64,000 nucleotides of DNA from Desulfovibrio subterraneus (GCF_013340285.1 NZ_BLVO01000012.1:1-64000); one strand, 5' to 3'; counted from the first letter of the stretch, positions 16,563 to 26,314 are shown. Numbers and translations: made by a program. Notes: generated by a model not told the origin, from the letters alone.

Positions 16563-17903
16563 ATGAGAAGGAGATACTTATCCCCGTTCATCCTGCCGGT
16601 TGCAGCGTTTGCCGCTACCATTCTGGTGGGGGCGGTGCTGCTGCGCCATACCTCCGTGCTGCCGGACGGATTGCCCTGGGTGGATGCCCTGTTCACGGCC
16701 ACATCGGCCGTCTGCGTGACCGGGCTTGCCACAGTGGATACCGGAACCGCCTTCAGCCGTGAGGGCCACTGGGTGTTGCTCGGGCTCATCCAGCTCGGCG
16801 GTCTGGGCATCATGACCTATTCCAGCCTTGTCTTTTATCTGTGGCGGCGCAGGGTATCCCTGACCGACCGCCTTGCCGTGGGGCAGGCGCTGCTGCACGA
16901 CCCCTCGTTCCATCTGGGTAACTTCCTTGTGCGCATGGTGCGCATGGTCCTTATTCTGGAACTGGCCGGGGCGTTGTGGATATATGCGCTGGACCCTGAA
17001 GTCATGGGGCCGTTCGGTGCCTTGTTCCATGCTGTTTCCGCCTTCTGCAACGCGGGCTTTTCCCTGTTCCCCGACAGTCTTGTGCGCTGGAAACACTCGT
17101 GGGGCATGAATACCGTCATCATGCTGCTCATCACGCTGGGCGGCATCGGCTTTGCCGTCATAGATGAATGCCTCAGGGCTGCGCGCGGTGTCGATCTGGG
17201 CAGAAGAGGCCTCAGTTATCCGGCAAAGCTGGTTCTTTCCACTTCGGCATTGCTTACATTCGGCGGTGCGGTGCTGGTCTTTGCATCGGAAATGGGCGGC
17301 GGCACGCAGAACGGTTCTGTTTCGCAGACGGTTCTCAGCTCCCTGTTCCAGTCCGTCACCTGCCGTACCGCAGGATTCAACACGCTGGATATAGGCAACA
17401 TGACCAATGTCTCGCTCATGATCATGATTTTTCTCATGTTCGTGGGCGGTTCGCCCGGTTCCTGCGCCGGTGGTATCAAAACCACCGCCCTGCGCATTCT
17501 GTGGTCGTTCATGGGCGCGCAGTTCCGTGGGCGGGCTCAGGTTGTGGTTGCAGGGCGTGCCGTGGGTTCGCAGAACATGAACAAGACTTTTGCCCTGCTC
17601 ATCACGGCCATTGCCAGCGTGCTGTTTGCCACGCTGCTGCTTTCCGTGACCGAGGGCGGCGATGTGCCTCACCGCATGGTGCGCGGGCAGCTCATGGATT
17701 ACCTGTTCGAGACTGTTTCCGCGTTCGCGACCGTGGGGCTTTCTACCGGCATTACGCCCACACTTTCCGTAACGGGCAAGTTGTGCCTGACTCTGCTCAT
17801 GTTTATGGGCCGCATCGGTCCCATATGGCTGCTGACAACTCTGCAGCAGATGCAGTCCGAGACCAGATACCGCTGGCCGGAAAGCGATGTTCCCATAGGA
17901 TAA
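16563..17903 (+). CDS. ktrB: Potassium uptake channel subunit, TrkH/KtrB family
   Basis: 446 residues with four repeated membrane-pore-membrane units. The filter segments are readable: TATSAVCVTGLATVDTG (about 44-60), HAVSAFCNAGFSLFPDS (about 158), SVTCRTAGFNTLDI (about 265) and ETVSAFATVGLSTGITP (about 380). The length is closer to KtrB than to TrkH. The partner KtrA gene follows 117 bp downstream. It imports potassium with sodium coupling or nucleotide gating through KtrA. Confidence 0.93.
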   Translation: MRRRYLSPFILPVAAFAATILVGAVLLRHTSVLPDGLPWVDALFTATSAVCVTGLATVDTGTAFSREGHWVLLGLIQLGGLGIMTYSSLVFYLWRRRVSLTDRLAVGQALLHDPSFHLGNFLVRMVRMVLILELAGALWIYALDPEVMGPFGALFHAVSAFCNAGFSLFPDSLVRWKHSWGMNTVIMLLITLGGIGFAVIDECLRAARGVDLGRRGLSYPAKLVLSTSALLTFGGAVLVFASEMGGGTQNGSVSQTVLSSLFQSVTCRTAGFNTLDIGNMTNVSLMIMIFLMFVGGSPGSCAGGIKTTALRILWSFMGAQFRGRAQVVVAGRAVGSQNMNKTFALLITAIASVLFATLLLSVTEGGDVPHRMVRGQLMDYLFETVSAFATVGLSTGITPTLSVTGKLCLTLLMFMGRIGPIWLLTTLQQMQSETRYRWPESDVPIG

Positions 17904-18020
17904 TGCAGCTGGCGTACGGGGTTGGCCTTTATGGCCTGCCCGGAGTAAGATGGCGACTGCGGCATTGTCTGTACCGGTGTGTCGCAGGACGCGAAGAGAT
18001 TTCCATTCAGGATGAGGATT

Positions 18021-18674
18021 ATGAAAAAGAAGCTGGAAGTCGGAATTATCGGGCTTGGTAAATTCGGTCTGCCGCTGGCCAAGGCGCTGGTGGAGAAGGG
18101 ACACTCCGTTGTGGGTGTTGATGCGGGCGAAAGCCGTATCCGTCAGGCGCAGGGTGTTCTCGACCATGTATATATAGCCGATGCCAAGGACAGCACCGTG
18201 CTGCACCAGCTGCGGTTTCAGGATCTGGACATGGTGGTGGTCAGTGTGGGCTCCAGCATGGAGGCCTCCATCCTCATCGTGTTCAACCTGCTGGAAATGG
18301 GCGTGAAGCGCCTTGCTGTGAAGGCCATTACTCCGGAGCACAAGAAGATTCTTTCCCGCCTCGGGGTGGAGACCATTGTGCAGCCCGAGCAGGATGCGGC
18401 GCTTACGCTGGCGCACCGCATATCCAACCCCGGCCTGCTGGATCTGCTGCAGCTTGGCGGCGGCGTGGTGCTGCAGGAGCTTGAGGTGGACAAGTGGGAA
18501 GGCAAAACCCTCATGGATCTGCACCTCACCGGCAAGGGCATCATGGTTGTGGCCATGCACAAGCCCGGCGAGAAGGACTATACGTTCGTACCTCCTGCGG
18601 ACAAGCCCTTGCAGCGCGGCGAAACCCTTGCCGTCATCGGCTACGAAAAGGATGTGCTGGACCTTGAACCCTGA
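18021..18674 (+). CDS. ktrA: Potassium uptake regulator, TrkA/KtrA
   Basis: 217 residues from ATG 18021 (MKKKLEVGIIGLGKFG), with GAGGATT just upstream. ATG 18012 is an alternative in the same frame. The RCK_N domain has the Rossmann motif IGLGKFGLPLA and the acidic GVDAGE end of the second strand. The RCK_C domain spans about 135-217 and begins LLQLGGGVVLQELEV. It forms an octameric ring gating KtrB in response to ATP/ADP or NADH. Confidence 0.93.
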   Translation: MKKKLEVGIIGLGKFGLPLAKALVEKGHSVVGVDAGESRIRQAQGVLDHVYIADAKDSTVLHQLRFQDLDMVVVSVGSSMEASILIVFNLLEMGVKRLAVKAITPEHKKILSRLGVETIVQPEQDAALTLAHRISNPGLLDLLQLGGGVVLQELEVDKWEGKTLMDLHLTGKGIMVVAMHKPGEKDYTFVPPADKPLQRGETLAVIGYEKDVLDLEP

Positions 18675-18811
18675 TCGGTTCACGCTGTTCCTTGTTCATG
18701 AGGCGTTGCGCGCGGGGATATAATTTGCCATTGTTCCTGTCATGATACGGTGAACATCCGCCCGGGGCGCATTGTCCTGCGGCTGTCCGGAAACATCGGT
18801 ACAGGAAGCCC

Positions 18812-20551
18812 ATGAATACGCTTATCTGCAATCTTACCCGTTTTGGCGATCTGCTGCAGACCCAGCCGGTCATATCCGGTTATGCGCGGGCGGGGCGTCG
18901 TGTGGGGCTGGTGTGTCTGGACAATTTTGCCGGAGCCACGGCCCTGCTCAGGGACGTGGACGCGGTGTACCCCCTGTCGGGCGGCGGCCTGCTGGCCGCG
19001 CTGGACAGAAACTGGCGCGATGCGCTGGGCAGCCTGTGGCTGTGGGGTGAAGGTCCGGCCCGTTCCTTTGCGCCGGATGTGGTGCTGAACCTGACGGCCA
19101 CGACCAGCGTTCGACTGCTGGCATCACACCTTGCCTCGCGCAGCAGCGGTCAGGTTCCGTCCGAATGTGCATCCGGTCAGGATGTGTCCGGCGACGCGGC
19201 GGCTGCACATGGCGCGGGTCTGCGCGGATTCGGGTTGGATTCCTTCGGCTTCAGCGTGAACAGCGATCCGTGGAGCACCTTTTTGCAGGCATCCACACGC
19301 CTGCGAGGCTGCAGCCCCTTTAATCTGGTGGACCTGTATCTCATGGCGGCCGGTCTGGGCGATGGCGAACGCCGGTACGAGCTGCGAGCGCCGGAAGCGG
19401 ACAGTCTGGCAGAAGCCGATGCCTTGCTGTGCGAAGCGGCTTCCAGCGAGGACGTCAGGGGCTATGTGGCCTTCCAGCTGGGCGCAAGCGAAGATCGCAG
19501 GCGCTGGCCGCTGAAGCATTTTGCCGAACTCGGCGACAGGCTGTGGCGCGAAGAAAGGCTTCTGCCCGTGTTGCTCGGTGCAGGGAACGAAGCACATCTT
19601 GCCGGACGCTATGCGCAGATGGCATCTGCACCCCATGCAAATTTCATAGGCCGCACCACGCTGCCCGTGCTGGCCGCACTGCTCACCCGCATGCGTCTGC
19701 TCATTACCAACGACACAGGCACCATGCACCTTGCCGCCGGTCTTGGCGTGCCTGTTCTGGCGGTATTTCTGGCAACGGCCCAGCCGTGGGACACCGGCCC
19801 GTATGCCGAGGGCAGCTGCACGCTGGAGCCGGATATGGACTGCCATCCCTGCCCCTTCGGCAAACCCTGCCCCAACGAGCTTGCCTGCCGCGGGCGTATT
19901 ACGGCCGAAACTGTGTGTGCGCTTGCCCGCCATTGGCTGCACAGCGGCGCATGGGCTGTTCCTGCGGAACTCGGAACAGGGCAGGGGCAATCCGGCTGCG
20001 GGGCGCGCGTGTGGCGATCGTGCAGGGATGACGGGGGCTTCATGGACCTTGTGTCTCTTTCCGGTCACGAGGATACCGACCGCACCCGCTGGGTGCGGCA
20101 GCAGCGGTATTTCTATCGTCAATTTCTTGACCGTGAACCGGCGGCACAGCTTGCCGCTGTAGGCATCCGTTCCGTTATCGGGCTGGCGGAAAGTGAATCT
20201 CTTTCGCCAGAACTGCGCGCAACGGCTGTTGCCGAACTTGCCGCTTCCGTCCAGCTTCTGCACCTGCTTGCGGAGCAGGGCAGGGTGCTCGCCGTGCGGG
20301 CGACGGAAACTACCAAACAGCGTTTTCTGGGTACATGGCAGCGGCTGCAAACCCTGTGGGACAACAGCAGATTGCTGAATGTGCTCGGTTATTTGTGGAT
20401 GTGCGAATCGCAGGAGGCGGGCAGCGACCTTGCAACCGTGCTGGTGCTGGCGGAGCAGTACAAGGTGCTGGTTGCCACATGGCATGACAGCCTTTTTTCG
20501 CAGCAGGATTCAGGGGAACAAGGTTCAGGGGAGCAAGATTTGGGGGCATGA
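18812..20551 (+). CDS. Glycosyltransferase family 9 (heptosyltransferase-like) with C-terminal extension
   Basis: 579 residues. The N-terminus LICNLTRFGDLLQTQPVI is the GT9 opening and the donor-site motif TNDTGTMHLAAGLGVPVLAVF (in two parts, about 295-315) with TGPY is canonical. The family transfers heptose or related sugars to lipopolysaccharide core. Residues beyond about 385 form an extra helical region rich in Ala, Glu and Leu with no recognised domain. CHPCPFGKPCPNELAC (about 348) could bind a metal. It may be tied to the nearby flagellar genes, as in motility-linked glycosylation, but that is a guess. Confidence 0.85.
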   Translation: MNTLICNLTRFGDLLQTQPVISGYARAGRRVGLVCLDNFAGATALLRDVDAVYPLSGGGLLAALDRNWRDALGSLWLWGEGPARSFAPDVVLNLTATTSVRLLASHLASRSSGQVPSECASGQDVSGDAAAAHGAGLRGFGLDSFGFSVNSDPWSTFLQASTRLRGCSPFNLVDLYLMAAGLGDGERRYELRAPEADSLAEADALLCEAASSEDVRGYVAFQLGASEDRRRWPLKHFAELGDRLWREERLLPVLLGAGNEAHLAGRYAQMASAPHANFIGRTTLPVLAALLTRMRLLITNDTGTMHLAAGLGVPVLAVFLATAQPWDTGPYAEGSCTLEPDMDCHPCPFGKPCPNELACRGRITAETVCALARHWLHSGAWAVPAELGTGQGQSGCGARVWRSCRDDGGFMDLVSLSGHEDTDRTRWVRQQRYFYRQFLDREPAAQLAAVGIRSVIGLAESESLSPELRATAVAELAASVQLLHLLAEQGRVLAVRATETTKQRFLGTWQRLQTLWDNSRLLNVLGYLWMCESQEAGSDLATVLVLAEQYKVLVATWHDSLFSQQDSGEQGSGEQDLGA

Positions 20552-20712
20552 TTCCGGAGACTGCCCGGGCATGTCCGTTTCCGGCGTATTGACCAGAATG
20601 CACGGCGGTTGCCGTGCTTTTTGCGTTTGTCTGCGCTGGCACAATTTTTGTATTAAGAATGGCGTACCGGAAAATTATGGCCCCAGGGGGGCCCCGTATA
20701 CAGGAGGGAACA

Positions 20713-21318
20713 ATGATTGTTATCGATGGACAGCACACTGATATTCAGGTCGGCACCTTTGCCAACCTTGAACAGATTCTGGTGAAAGTGATGGAAGAAG
20801 GCTCACTGGACAATCGTATCGTCACCGACGTTCTGGTGAACAACGAGCCCTTCTCCGAAATTTATCCGCATCAGGCCGAAGATATTGAAGCCAGCGAAAT
20901 TACTTCGGTAGAGATCAAGAGCGTACCCGTGGGCGAAATGGCCATGAGCATCACCCGCGAACTCTACAAGGTGGTGCAGATCATGGGCGACGGCGCAAAG
21001 CACGTTGCCGAACTGTTCCGTCAGGCAGACGATACCGAAGCACTGGAAATGTACCAGGACCTTCTGCAGGTCGTGCGTGACTTCCTGGGCATGATCGGCG
21101 TGCTGCGCAGCGAGTTCACCCTCAAGGACCACCCCGCCTTCAATGACGGTGTGGAAGAAATTTCCGATCTGTTCGGTGAAATGACTGAAGTCATGGAAAA
21201 CGAAGACTGGATTCTGCTTGCAGATTTGCTGGAATACGAATTCCTTCCCGCCGTTGATCGCTGGAAGAATGTCATCCAGTTGCTGCGCGAAGATATCCGC
21301 AAGGTGAACAAGGGGTAA
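20713..21318 (+). CDS. Conserved hypothetical, acidic helical protein
   Basis: 201 residues from ATG 20713 with GGAGGG 5 bases upstream (the frame extends upstream without conservation). It has no signal or membrane segment. The first 70 residues mix strands and helices (MIVIDGQHTDIQVGTFANLEQILVK in two parts) and the rest is helical and acidic (EISDLFGEMTEVMENEDW). The start of the next gene is 3 bases after its stop, so the pair is one unit. I do not recognise a named family. The position before the flagellar operon hints at a motility-related role. Confidence 0.75.
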   Translation: MIVIDGQHTDIQVGTFANLEQILVKVMEEGSLDNRIVTDVLVNNEPFSEIYPHQAEDIEASEITSVEIKSVPVGEMAMSITRELYKVVQIMGDGAKHVAELFRQADDTEALEMYQDLLQVVRDFLGMIGVLRSEFTLKDHPAFNDGVEEISDLFGEMTEVMENEDWILLADLLEYEFLPAVDRWKNVIQLLREDIRKVNKG

Positions 21319-21321
21319 GTT

Positions 21322-21672
21322 ATGGCCGATAGCCTTACATTGCTTGATCAGGCACTGTTTCTCGGGGAACAGGAGCTTCAGGCTCTTGCCGTGGGAGATG
21401 TGGACTCCGCCGATGAGAATGCAACTCGCCGGGGTAACCTTATCACCATGGCGTGGGACAAGCGTGAAGGCGTGGCGCTCGATGCCCTGCAGTGCAAGCT
21501 GCTCAAGCTGCAGACTCTGCAGGGGCTGCTCACGGAAGAAGCACGAAAGCTCCATGCCTCCCTCAAGAGCGAGCTTCAGAAAACGAAAAAACACTCCGCC
21601 CGGCTTCAGGGCTACAGGCAGGGGGCGCGCATAATGCCTTCCCACAGCCAGTTCGTGAGCAAGCAGGGTTAG
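21322..21672 (+). CDS. Small helical protein, possible FlgN/FliT-like chaperone
   Basis: 116 residues, predicted as long amphipathic helices. LLDQALFLGEQELQALAVGDVDSADENATRRGNL (read in parts) has the layout of FlgN-type chaperones: a first helix, a GD turn, then a basic stretch and a second helix ending before a disordered tail with SQFVSKQG. It starts 3 bases after the previous gene and is followed by a terminator. The FlgN assignment rests on layout and context only. Confidence 0.6.
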   Translation: MADSLTLLDQALFLGEQELQALAVGDVDSADENATRRGNLITMAWDKREGVALDALQCKLLKLQTLQGLLTEEARKLHASLKSELQKTKKHSARLQGYRQGARIMPSHSQFVSKQG

Positions 21673-21691
21673 TTTTTCCTCCTGATACGAC

Positions 21692-21731
21692 AGGCCGGAA
21701 ATGCGATATCGCGTTTCCGGCCTTTGTTTTT
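21692..21731 (+). terminator. Terminator after the hypothetical gene pair
   Basis: AGGCCGGAAA / TTTCCGGCCT stem with a GCGATATCGCG-type inner helix and TTTGTTTTT tail, a strong rho-independent signal. Confidence 0.9.
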
Positions 21732-22050
21732 GCCTGAAGCACCTGTTTTGTACCGGCACCTGCCGCAACTGGCGTGGTGCCTCATTATTTTGCGGTTTAC
21801 TCCCTTCCCACATTTCCGATTCCGTATATAATGATAGCGGCAGGCTTGACTTTCCGCTATGTCATGTGAAACATGCCTGTTCCGAAATCGACCCCGTGCA
21901 GCCAGACGCCATTGTTCCTCACGCGATCATTCCGGCGGCATCCGGGCAACCTTGTACATGATCCTGCCTGCAGATACCGGCGGGCGCATGCAGCAGGGGC
22001 CGATAAAACATACATACCGATGCGTATACCTGATCAGGAGACCATATACG
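21732..22050. other. Intergenic region before era
   Basis: About 320 bp with no gene I trust. The era frame is open through part of it but without conservation. A promoter must lie here, and I cannot fix its boxes. Confidence 0.4.
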
Positions 22051-22965
22051 ATGAATGAAACAGAACACCGTTGCGGGTGGGTGGCCATGATGGGACCGCC
22101 GAACGCCGGCAAGTCCACTATGCTGAACGCCTTTCTGGGGCAGAAGGTGGCCATTGTCACCCCCAAGCCGCAGACGACCCGCCACCAGATCAGCGGCATT
22201 CTTTCCCGCCCTGATGCGCAGATTATCTTCATGGATACCCCCGGCATCCACCAGTTGCGCGGCAAAATGAACAAGATTCTGCTGCAGACCGCATGGCAGG
22301 CCATGAGCGGTGCAGACGTGATCATGGTGGTGCTTGACTCCGACCTGTACATCCGCAAGCCGGAATTTTTTGAAAATGACATCGAGCCGTTGAGCGAGGC
22401 GATTCTGAACGAGACCCGCCCCGTTGTCGTGGCTGTTAACAAGGTGGACCTCTTCCGCGACAAGTCGAAGATGCTGCCTTTTCTTGAGCGCCTCAGCAAG
22501 CTGTGGCCCAATGCCGAAGTTTTCCCCGTTTCCGCAAAGAATGCGGACGGCCTGACCAAGATTCTGGATCACATCAAAGCCAGACTGCCTGTCAGCCCCG
22601 CTCTCTATCCCGCCGACCAGCTCTCTACCATGCCCATGCGTTTCATGGCCGCAGAAGTGGTACGCGAAAAGCTCTTCCTCGACCTGCGTCAGGAATTGCC
22701 GTATTATACCGCTGTGGAGATTGAGAAATGGGAAGACACCGGCGACCGGATCATCGTGAACGCCATCATTTATGTCGCCCGCAAGACCCACAAGGCCATG
22801 GTCATCGGCAAGGGTGGCCTTACCCTGAAAAGCGTGGGCACCGCCGCCCGCAAGGAACTTCAGGAGATGACAGGCAAAAAGGTGCATCTCGAGCTGTGGG
22901 TGAAAATCCGCGAAGGCTGGACCGAGGATATCGGCTTCCTGCGTATGCTGGGGATGTCTTCGTAG
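22051..22965 (+). CDS. era: GTPase Era
   Basis: 304 residues from ATG 22051 ([20 protein letters not shown] 11 bases upstream). The GTPase domain shows G1 GPPNAGKST, the switch region [11 protein letters not shown]3 DTPGIHQ and G4 NKVD. The C-terminal KH domain is recognisable from [23 protein letters not shown] (in two parts, about 240-262). Era binds 16S rRNA and supports 30S assembly. A terminator follows directly. Confidence 0.97.
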   Translation: MNETEHRCGWVAMMGPPNAGKSTMLNAFLGQKVAIVTPKPQTTRHQISGILSRPDAQIIFMDTPGIHQLRGKMNKILLQTAWQAMSGADVIMVVLDSDLYIRKPEFFENDIEPLSEAILNETRPVVVAVNKVDLFRDKSKMLPFLERLSKLWPNAEVFPVSAKNADGLTKILDHIKARLPVSPALYPADQLSTMPMRFMAAEVVREKLFLDLRQELPYYTAVEIEKWEDTGDRIIVNAIIYVARKTHKAMVIGKGGLTLKSVGTAARKELQEMTGKKVHLELWVKIREGWTEDIGFLRMLGMSS

Positions 22966-22976
22966 CACAGGCACAG

Positions 22977-23000
22977 ATGGCGGCTCCGGCCGCCATTTTT
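22977..23000 (+). terminator. Terminator of era
   Basis: ATGGCGGC / GCCGCCAT stem with loop TCCG (approximate), then TTTTT, 11 bases after the stop. Confidence 0.85.
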
Positions 23001-23106
23001 GTTATGCCGTCAATGCATCCGGACGTGTTCCGGTATTGCGGCACGGTTGAACGGATGAAACTGTGCGGCGCCGCGAATATGCGATGCCGCAATGGTCGGG
23101 TTTGAT

Positions 23107-23838
23107 ATGATGTCTGAACAGGAATCCGGCGCGCTCGCGGCGCGCTATCATGAGGTGCGGGAACGTATAGAGCTGGCAGCGCGAAAGGCGGGCAGGCAGC
23201 CCGGTTCCGTTTCGCTGGTGGCTGTTTCCAAGACGCATCCTGCCGAATCTGTTGAGGTTGTTGCCGGAGAAGGGCAGGTTGTCTTTGGCGAAAGTTATGT
23301 GCAGGAAGCACTCTCCAAGCAGGAATGCCTGTCGCATCTGGGCCTTGAGTGGCATTTCATTGGCCACCTGCAGAGCAAGAAGGCCAGGGATGTGGTGGGG
23401 CGTTTTGCCCTCATTCACGGCGTAGATAATATTAAGTTGGCACAGAATCTGCAAAATCGTATGGCAATGCTGCCGGTTACAAGCACCGGTGGCGACCTAA
23501 GTGTGCAAGACATCCTCATTCAGGTGAACATTGGCAGAGAGCCGCAGAAATCCGGCGTTGCCATTGAAGACCTTTTTTCCTTTGCCGAGGATGTTATCAA
23601 GTTGCCGCAACTGCGGCTGCGAGGGCTTATGTGCATGCCGCCCTTTCATTGCATAGGCGAGCTGGCATCCCCGTATTTCGCGCACTTGCGGGAGCTTAAG
23701 GAACAGGTCGAGCGGCACCTCGGCATGGCTTTGCCCCACCTTTCCATGGGTATGTCCCAGGATTTTGAGCAAGCCATTGCGGAAGGAGCAACACTGGTTC
23801 GCGTGGGTACCGATATTTTCGGAGAACGTCCTGCCTGA
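23107..23838 (+). CDS. Pyridoxal phosphate homeostasis protein (YggS/PLPBP)
   Basis: 243 residues from ATG 23107. ATG 23092 and ATG 23110 are also possible, and the Shine-Dalgarno is weak. It binds PLP without catalysis and protects the cell against PLP imbalance. PLP lysine in LVAVSKTHP, then FGESYVQEAL, EWHFIGHLQSKKA, LRGLMCMPP and the phosphate-binding SMGMSQDFEQAI are all in family order. It sits 30 bases before motA. It is usually not a flagellar gene, so the adjacency may be incidental. Confidence 0.93.
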   Translation: MMSEQESGALAARYHEVRERIELAARKAGRQPGSVSLVAVSKTHPAESVEVVAGEGQVVFGESYVQEALSKQECLSHLGLEWHFIGHLQSKKARDVVGRFALIHGVDNIKLAQNLQNRMAMLPVTSTGGDLSVQDILIQVNIGREPQKSGVAIEDLFSFAEDVIKLPQLRLRGLMCMPPFHCIGELASPYFAHLRELKEQVERHLGMALPHLSMGMSQDFEQAIAEGATLVRVGTDIFGERPA

Positions 23839-23868
23839 TCCGCATGAGCGGGGAGAAGAGAGACTGTC

Positions 23869-24630
23869 ATGGATTTGGCAACCATACTGGGCATAGTCAT
23901 ATCTTTCGGGCTTGTGGTGTCCGCCATCATGGCGGGCAGCAGCCTGCTGATCTTCATCGACATTCCGTCATTCCTCATCGTGTTCGGTGGTACCATCGGC
24001 GCGCTTCTGGTGAACTATCCGCTCGGCAAGGTGATTGCCGTGTTCGGCGTCATTAAAAAGACCCTGTTCGCCAAGGCTCAAAGTCCCACCACCATCATCG
24101 AACAGTTCATGGACTACGCCAACCGCGCCCGCCGCGAAGGCATTCTCTCTCTTGAACCCATCATCAAGGAAATTGACGACGCCTATCTGCGCAAGGGGTT
24201 GCAGCTTACGGTTGACGGCCTTGAGCCGCAGGCCATTCAGGAAATCATGGAAACAGAAATTTCCAATATCGAAGGCCGCCATGAGAGCGGGCAGGATATC
24301 GTGAAGGCCCTTGGTGAATACGCCCCCTCGCTCGGTATGATCGGTACGGTTATCGGTCTTGTGCAGATGCTGCAGACCATGAGTGACCCCAGTTCCATCG
24401 GTCCTGCCATGGCGGTTGCGCTCATAACCACATTTTATGGCGCTGTTCTTGCCAACCTTGTGTTCAACCCCATGGCGGGAAAGCTCAAGACGCGCAGCAA
24501 GGAAGAGATCCTGATCAAGGAAATGCAGATGGAGGGTATTCTCGCCATCTCCAAAGGGGAAAACCCGCGTATTATTCAGGAAAAGCTTTCGAGCTTCCAG
24601 CCCCCCAAGGAACGCAAGAGCGGTGATTAG
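23869..24630 (+). CDS. motA: Flagellar stator protein MotA (PomA-like)
   Basis: 253 residues with four membrane helices. LATILGIVISFGLVVSAI and FIDIPSFLIVFGGTIGALLVN open the protein, a large cytoplasmic loop (about 60-150) contains the charged RRARREG region that contacts FliG, and the last helices carry APSLGMIGTVIGLVQML with the conserved proline. Members form the ion channel ring with MotB. The PIPSF and GGTIGA signatures resemble the sodium-type PomA group, but ion choice cannot be read safely. It is the first gene of the motor cluster. Confidence 0.93.
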   Translation: MDLATILGIVISFGLVVSAIMAGSSLLIFIDIPSFLIVFGGTIGALLVNYPLGKVIAVFGVIKKTLFAKAQSPTTIIEQFMDYANRARREGILSLEPIIKEIDDAYLRKGLQLTVDGLEPQAIQEIMETEISNIEGRHESGQDIVKALGEYAPSLGMIGTVIGLVQMLQTMSDPSSIGPAMAVALITTFYGAVLANLVFNPMAGKLKTRSKEEILIKEMQMEGILAISKGENPRIIQEKLSSFQPPKERKSGD

Positions 24631-24685
24631 CCTGCCCGCAGCCGGGCATGGCCCGCCCGAGGGGCGGTAAAAGGCGGAAACGGAC

Positions 24686-25534
24686 ATGGCCAGACGGAAG
24701 AAAAAGAAGGCCGGAGAAAGCGGGCCTGCATGGCTCGTCACCTTTTCGGACATGATGACACTCATGCTGACGTTCTTCGTGCTGCTGGTGAGTATGGCCG
24801 TTATTGATGAACGCCGTAAACTCACCGTGCTTCAGTCCATTTCCGGCCAGTTTGGTGAAGGGCTGGGCAGTTTCAATCCGGCTACCGTGAACAATCAGGC
24901 CCGGATTGTCGAACCCGGGGTAATGGATTTTGATACGGATTCGCTTGAGCCGCTCAAGGACATGCTCTGGGACGATCAGCGCGGCGATTTGAATTTTCAG
25001 GAAAACCAGTTCGTCCAGATACTGTCCATCAGCGACGAGGTGCTGTTTCGCCCCGGCTCCGTCGAGCTGAGTTCCGGGGGAATGCGGCTGGTTGACCGCA
25101 TGCTTCCGTGGTTTTTGCGCATGCCGCATCCGCTTCTGCTCGCCGGTCACACAGCCGGCCTGCGGGAGGAAATGGGCGAAAACTACAAGGCGCTTCCGGC
25201 CGGAACCGAACGCCAGCTTTCTCCCTCGTGGGAAATGTCGTTTTTGCGGGTGATGAATCTGTACAGGTATCTGACATCGCGGGGCATGCCGCCTGAGCGG
25301 CTTTCCGTAGAGGGATTTGGCAGCTACCGGCCAAGGTGGACAGAAAAGACACCGGAAGGCCGCAAGCGAAACAGACGTGTGGATATCGTGCTGGACAAGC
25401 GCAACAAGGAATGGATCGACAAGATCGACATGCTGCGGGAAAAGGCGCGTGAGCGTCAGGGTGAATTCAATTACAAGGACTTCCGCTTCCGGTTAGGATT
25501 GCCGGGCGAAGGGCAGTCCGGAGCGGGAGAGTAG
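24686..25534 (+). CDS. motB: MotB-like stator protein, first copy
   Basis: 282 residues: a basic N-terminus, a single membrane helix TFSDMMTLMLTFFVLLVSM with the ion-carrying aspartate at residue 22, and a periplasmic OmpA-like domain (about 120-245) with VLFRPGSVELSSGG and SVEGFGSYRP-RRVDIVLDK peptidoglycan-binding features. It starts 56 bases after motA. The domain spacing and the long C-terminal tail (KARERQGEFNYKDF) differ from the second copy. The RN-RRVD end is typical of the OmpA family. Confidence 0.92.
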   Translation: MARRKKKKAGESGPAWLVTFSDMMTLMLTFFVLLVSMAVIDERRKLTVLQSISGQFGEGLGSFNPATVNNQARIVEPGVMDFDTDSLEPLKDMLWDDQRGDLNFQENQFVQILSISDEVLFRPGSVELSSGGMRLVDRMLPWFLRMPHPLLLAGHTAGLREEMGENYKALPAGTERQLSPSWEMSFLRVMNLYRYLTSRGMPPERLSVEGFGSYRPRWTEKTPEGRKRNRRVDIVLDKRNKEWIDKIDMLREKARERQGEFNYKDFRFRLGLPGEGQSGAGE

Positions 25535-25535
25535 C

Positions 25536-26267
25536 ATGGCCCGCAAGAAGGACAAAGGCGGCGGAGGAAGCGGAACTCCTGCGTGGCTTGTTACATTTTC
25601 CGACCTTGTGACGTTGCTGCTGACTTTTTTCGTGCTGCTTTTGAGCATGGCTTCCATGGACAGAGTCATGCTGGCACGCATGAGCCCGTTTCAGAGCCGT
25701 ACGGACTACATAAGCCATCAGGGTGCGGGCAAAGTTCCCACCCGTGTGCAGGTGCTGCTGAAACTGCTTGAAGATCCTGCCTCTGCGCTGGACAAGCCGG
25801 AGCGAATAAAAGACCTGCTTTTTCCCGATGAGGTGCTGCCCCCTGACATTGATGTCAGCACGCTGGACAGAAACCTGAGAATATTGGAAAAACCCGAAGG
25901 GTTGGCTATAGTGCTGACCAATGACCTGCTCTTTGCACCCGGAAGCTATGCACTGAGCGACGGCGCCCGAACGTTGCTGGAACAGGTCGGGCTGATGCTG
26001 CAGTACTCAACTGCAGACTGCAATATCGCCGGTTTCTCTGACACGTCGCCCTCTTCAGGGATGGACAATTATGTCCTGTCAGGCAAGCGGGCTCTGGTGG
26101 TACTGGACTATTTTATTGCCATGGGATTTGATCCGACTCGTTTTTCCATAAGCGGGTACGGGCCTGACAAACCCGTGGCGGATAATGATACTGAAGGTGG
26201 GCGCGCCCAGAACAGGCGCGTGGAAATATTGCTCAAGACCACCCAGTGGATGGGCCGCTACATGTAG
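25536..26267 (+). CDS. motB: MotB-like stator protein, second copy
   Basis: 243 residues, starting one base after the stop of the first MotB. It has the same layout: basic glycine-rich N-terminus, helix TFSDLVTLLLTFFVLLLSM with the aspartate at residue 23, then an OmpA-like domain ending SISGYGPDKPVADNDTEGGR and QNRRVEILLK. The OmpA core is closer to the canonical spacing than in copy 1. Two MotB genes behind one MotA suggest a heteromeric or alternative stator. Confidence 0.92.
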   Translation: MARKKDKGGGGSGTPAWLVTFSDLVTLLLTFFVLLLSMASMDRVMLARMSPFQSRTDYISHQGAGKVPTRVQVLLKLLEDPASALDKPERIKDLLFPDEVLPPDIDVSTLDRNLRILEKPEGLAIVLTNDLLFAPGSYALSDGARTLLEQVGLMLQYSTADCNIAGFSDTSPSSGMDNYVLSGKRALVVLDYFIAMGFDPTRFSISGYGPDKPVADNDTEGGRAQNRRVEILLKTTQWMGRYM

Positions 26268-26314
26268 CGCACCTGGAAACGACATGACGGATGGCAAAAC
26301 GAAAGGAGAGGCCT

